6,124 nucleotides of DNA from an uncultured Methanomethylovorans sp. (GTDB lineage Archaea; Halobacteriota; Methanosarcinia; Methanosarcinales; Methanosarcinaceae), in the NCBI GenBank assembly GCA_937968035.1, contig CALBTS010000366.1, positions 1-6,124 of the forward strand, given 5' to 3'. The position numbers and the translations under genes were made by a program. Positions 4,154 to 6,124 of the stretch are shown one piece after another (positions within the stretch are counted from its first letter, which is position 1; each line of letters begins with the position of its first letter). Under the pieces are notes generated by a model, which worked only from the letters and a program-made list of their open reading frames with translations, searched no databases and had not been told where the DNA came from.

Positions 4154-6124
4154 TGCTGAACCTGCAGCAGCCGGAGATGCTGTGGCTTATGGTGCCGGTA
4201 CTGGCAGCGGGCATCTATCTGATCCATAAAGGCGCCAAAAAAGGTCTCATCATATCCCGGATGATCGTACTTGCATTGCTGGTCATTGCTCTTGCATCTC
4301 CCTACAATGTGGTGAGCAAGATATCAAGCAGTGAAACTCCTGATATAGTGCTGATATCGGATGAAACCTCAAGCATGGAGCTTTTCGAGCAGGAAACCAT
4401 GACAGACCTCTATGAATCCCTGGCAGCGAACACACCCACCAACGTTGTGAAGCTTACAGGTGAGAGCACAGCTCTGGGCGATGCCATTGTGCAATACGCC
4501 CGCGGGGACAATCAGATAGTTCTCGTCTCCGACGGCAACAGTAACAAGGGTCAGGGTCTGGAAGAAGCCCTGGAATTTGCAAGGGAGACAGGCACCACGG
4601 TTTACTCTGTGACCCCTGAATTGAAAGTAAATGATGTCAGCCTGCACATAAACGGTGAGAAGACAGCAGTTCAGAACAATGAATACGTGTTCGAGATGAT
4701 CGTCCAGCAGGCTGGAAATGCTCCCATCAGCTACGATATAGAGGTGTATGTGGATGATAAGCTGTTACCGGACCCCAGCAAGACATATAATCAGGAGGGC
4801 GATCAGAGGGAAATACTTGTAACGCACACCTTTGATTCCCTGGGTGCCCATAAGATCACTGCCAGTGTTACAGCTGCAGGGGAGGACATCCAGCCTATCA
4901 ATAACATTTTCTATAAGACCGTGTATGTCGTGCCAAAACCGAAGATACAGTTCATTACCGATGATACCAGTTCACCTATGGCTAATGTACTGCTTAAGCT
5001 GTATGATACCTCAACTAATGAGCAGCTAACTGATCTGGACAATAAAAAGGCCATAGTTCTGGACAACAGGAACATCAATGCTCTATCCGGATCAGACGTA
5101 CAGACCCTGAAAGATTATGTTAGCTCTGGCAACGGCCTGTACGTGGTGGGAGGGGACAGTTCCTATGACTATGGGAATTATCTGAATTCATCCCTTGAAG
5201 GGTTATTGCCCGTATATTCCAAAGCCACCGAATGGAAAGGCGGCAGGAATGTGGTATTGGTGATCGATGTTTCTTCAAGTACCATCAATGAATCAACAGC
5301 TGCAACTGAAGATTCTGTTGGAGTACAGGGGAATCCAATAGGCGATGAGATCAAAGCAAATGCCATATCAATATTACGAAATGAGGGTCTTCGGAGTGCA
5401 AATGTAGGTGTTATTGCTTTCGGTACGGAAGCCACTGATGTTTCTGATGGTCTGGTATATTTTGGTGTACCCTCAAATATAGAACGACTTGAATCCCAAA
5501 TTTTAGCATTGACTCCCAGTTTAACCAGTCAGACATCGTTGGACAGTGGTTTGTCCATTGCTGACGAATGGTTAAAAAGCGGTACTGGTGAACTGGATGT
5601 CATTATTGTCTCTGATGGAGGTATCGCTGATTATTACACTCAAAGTCTTGAAGTCGCGAAAAAGCTAACTGAACAGAATGTAAAACTGTATTTTGTCCAC
5701 GTATTTAGTTCTGCAACCATGTACAGGGACCCCAAAACACGGTTAATATATGGAGAGAGCTTGATGCAGGCAGTAAATGGCATTTATTTCCAGATCCAAC
5801 AGGGAGAAAGGGTAAACATTGTCTTCGATGAGCTGGAACAGCCGGATACCAATGAATCAGTGGATCATAGCGCATTTGCTCTTATAAAATACAATCCCAC
5901 ACACTTCATCACCAGGAATGTGAATATTTCAGGCAACATCACAGGTTACAATGACGTAACTCCAAAGCCGGGTGCTGACAGGCTGATCCTTACTTCCGCA
6001 GGCAAACCTGTGCTCACTGTGTGGAGATATGGGCTGGGACGCGTGGCTTCCCTGAGTACGGACAATGGAAAAGGTTATGACAACATGTGGAGCACCCAGA
6101 TGTACTCCGGCGATAACTCAAAGC
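4153..6124 (+). CDS. Large membrane protein with two VWA domains and an amidotransferase-like domain (3' partial)
   Basis: The frame is open from the ATG at 4153, which overlaps the previous stop by one base (TGATG), to the window end: 657 codons with no stop. Domains in order: two N-terminal membrane helices (about 9-25 and 33-50) with a Lys-rich loop between. A compact VWA-like domain follows (about 65-155), with D70, T72 and S74 in SDETSSM, T106 and D127 (VSDG). Then a CARDB-like beta region (about 158-260), and an amidotransferase-like part without Cys (about 262-354) with VVGGDSS and LLPV. A second, canonical VWA follows (about 365-560), with D372, S374 and S376 in IDVSSS, T461, and D488 in VSDGG. 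Finally there is a conserved-looking HFIT...PKPGAD and VWRYGLGRV (583-631). Bacterial relatives I recall share this order and end in a further membrane helix, so part of the C-terminus is missing here. No Cys occurs in the visible part. The bulk should face outside the membrane. It is a paralogue of the preceding gene product, with an added VWA. Confidence 0.92.
   Translation, partial: MLNLQQPEMLWLMVPVLAAGIYLIHKGAKKGLIISRMIVLALLVIALASPYNVVSKISSSETPDIVLISDETSSMELFEQETMTDLYESLAANTPTNVVKLTGESTALGDAIVQYARGDNQIVLVSDGNSNKGQGLEEALEFARETGTTVYSVTPELKVNDVSLHINGEKTAVQNNEYVFEMIVQQAGNAPISYDIEVYVDDKLLPDPSKTYNQEGDQREILVTHTFDSLGAHKITASVTAAGEDIQPINNIFYKTVYVVPKPKIQFITDDTSSPMANVLLKLYDTSTNEQLTDLDNKKAIVLDNRNINALSGSDVQTLKDYVSSGNGLYVVGGDSSYDYGNYLNSSLEGLLPVYSKATEWKGGRNVVLVIDVSSSTINESTAATEDSVGVQGNPIGDEIKANAISILRNEGLRSANVGVIAFGTEATDVSDGLVYFGVPSNIERLESQILALTPSLTSQTSLDSGLSIADEWLKSGTGELDVIIVSDGGIADYYTQSLEVAKKLTEQNVKLYFVHVFSSATMYRDPKTRLIYGESLMQAVNGIYFQIQQGERVNIVFDELEQPDTNESVDHSAFALIKYNPTHFITRNVNISGNITGYNDVTPKPGADRLILTSAGKPVLTVWRYGLGRVASLSTDNGKGYDNMWSTQMYSGDNSK
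5281..5820 (+). other. AT-rich stretch with shifted codon use, coinciding with the second VWA domain
   Basis: By hand count, 5281-5760 is 198 G+C out of 480 (about 41%), against 98 of 180 (about 54%) at 4441-4620 in the same gene and 36 of 60 (60%) at 6001-6060. The low value continues to about 5820 (24 of 60 in 5761-5820). Leucine codons also shift: in about 5281-5790 I count 9 TTA/TTG out of 16, whereas the first 230 codons of the gene use mostly CTG and CTT with about 3 TTA/TTG of 25. The stretch matches the second VWA domain (about 5245-5830). This may mark a module of different origin, but selection on protein or RNA could also cause it. A second local dip at 5881-5940 (22 of 60) blurs the right-hand edge. 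Confidence 0.6.

Noticed and set aside
4832..5029. Small plus-strand frame (65 aa) within the last gene
   Set aside because: It is out of frame with the 657-codon open frame that has clear domain structure, and has no supporting signal.
1..6124. CRISPR array, tRNA or rRNA genes, insertion sequence or transposase
   Set aside because: I saw no regular repeats, no cloverleaf or rRNA-like sequence, no inverted terminal repeats and no transposase motifs in any frame. The window is almost fully occupied by the five coding frames.

Overview
The window is a compact, one-direction (+ strand) gene cluster of the MoxR ATPase / DUF58 / von Willebrand A (VWA) type. It is related in gene content to the bacterial Bat (aerotolerance) operons. 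All five reading frames lie on the + strand with gaps of 49 nt or less, two junctions are (nearly) touching, and no terminator or internal promoter is visible. It most likely forms one transcript that begins before and ends after the window.

Layout: 1-360 is the C-terminal end of an upstream gene whose start is outside the window. It has an acidic low-complexity linker and a short conserved-looking tail. 410-1384 encodes a full MoxR-family AAA+ ATPase. 1399-2277 encodes a short, soluble DUF58 protein. 2279-4153 encodes a BatA-like membrane protein with two N-terminal membrane segments, a VWA domain, a CARDB-like beta domain, a non-catalytic glutamine-amidotransferase-like domain and a C-terminal membrane anchor. 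4153-6124 is a larger paralogue of the preceding protein. It is open to the window edge and carries two VWA domains.

How the genes may work together: MoxR ATPases typically act with VWA-domain partners as chaperone or remodelling systems (known pairs include RavA-ViaA, CbbQ-CbbO and NorQ-NorD). Here one cytoplasmic ATPase is encoded with four VWA-type metal-binding (MIDAS) modules: one in DUF58, one in the BatA-like protein and two in the last protein. By the positive-inside rule the VWA domains of the two membrane proteins face outside. The cytoplasmic DUF58 protein is then the most direct candidate partner of the ATPase. The client of the system is not visible.

Organism: base composition is moderate (about 41-60% GC in the stretches I counted), Shine-Dalgarno sites are good, junctions overlap, and CARDB-like domains are present. 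The overall look of the proteins resembles methanogenic archaea of the Methanosarcinales type. This is an impression from protein style, not a proof; a Gram-positive bacterium is the main alternative.

Most interesting point: the last two proteins align in architecture, and the larger one has about 200 extra residues, a second and canonical VWA domain, placed directly after a shared LLPV motif. The DNA encoding that domain is clearly more AT-rich, with different leucine codon use from the rest of the gene. This suggests a separate history for this module.
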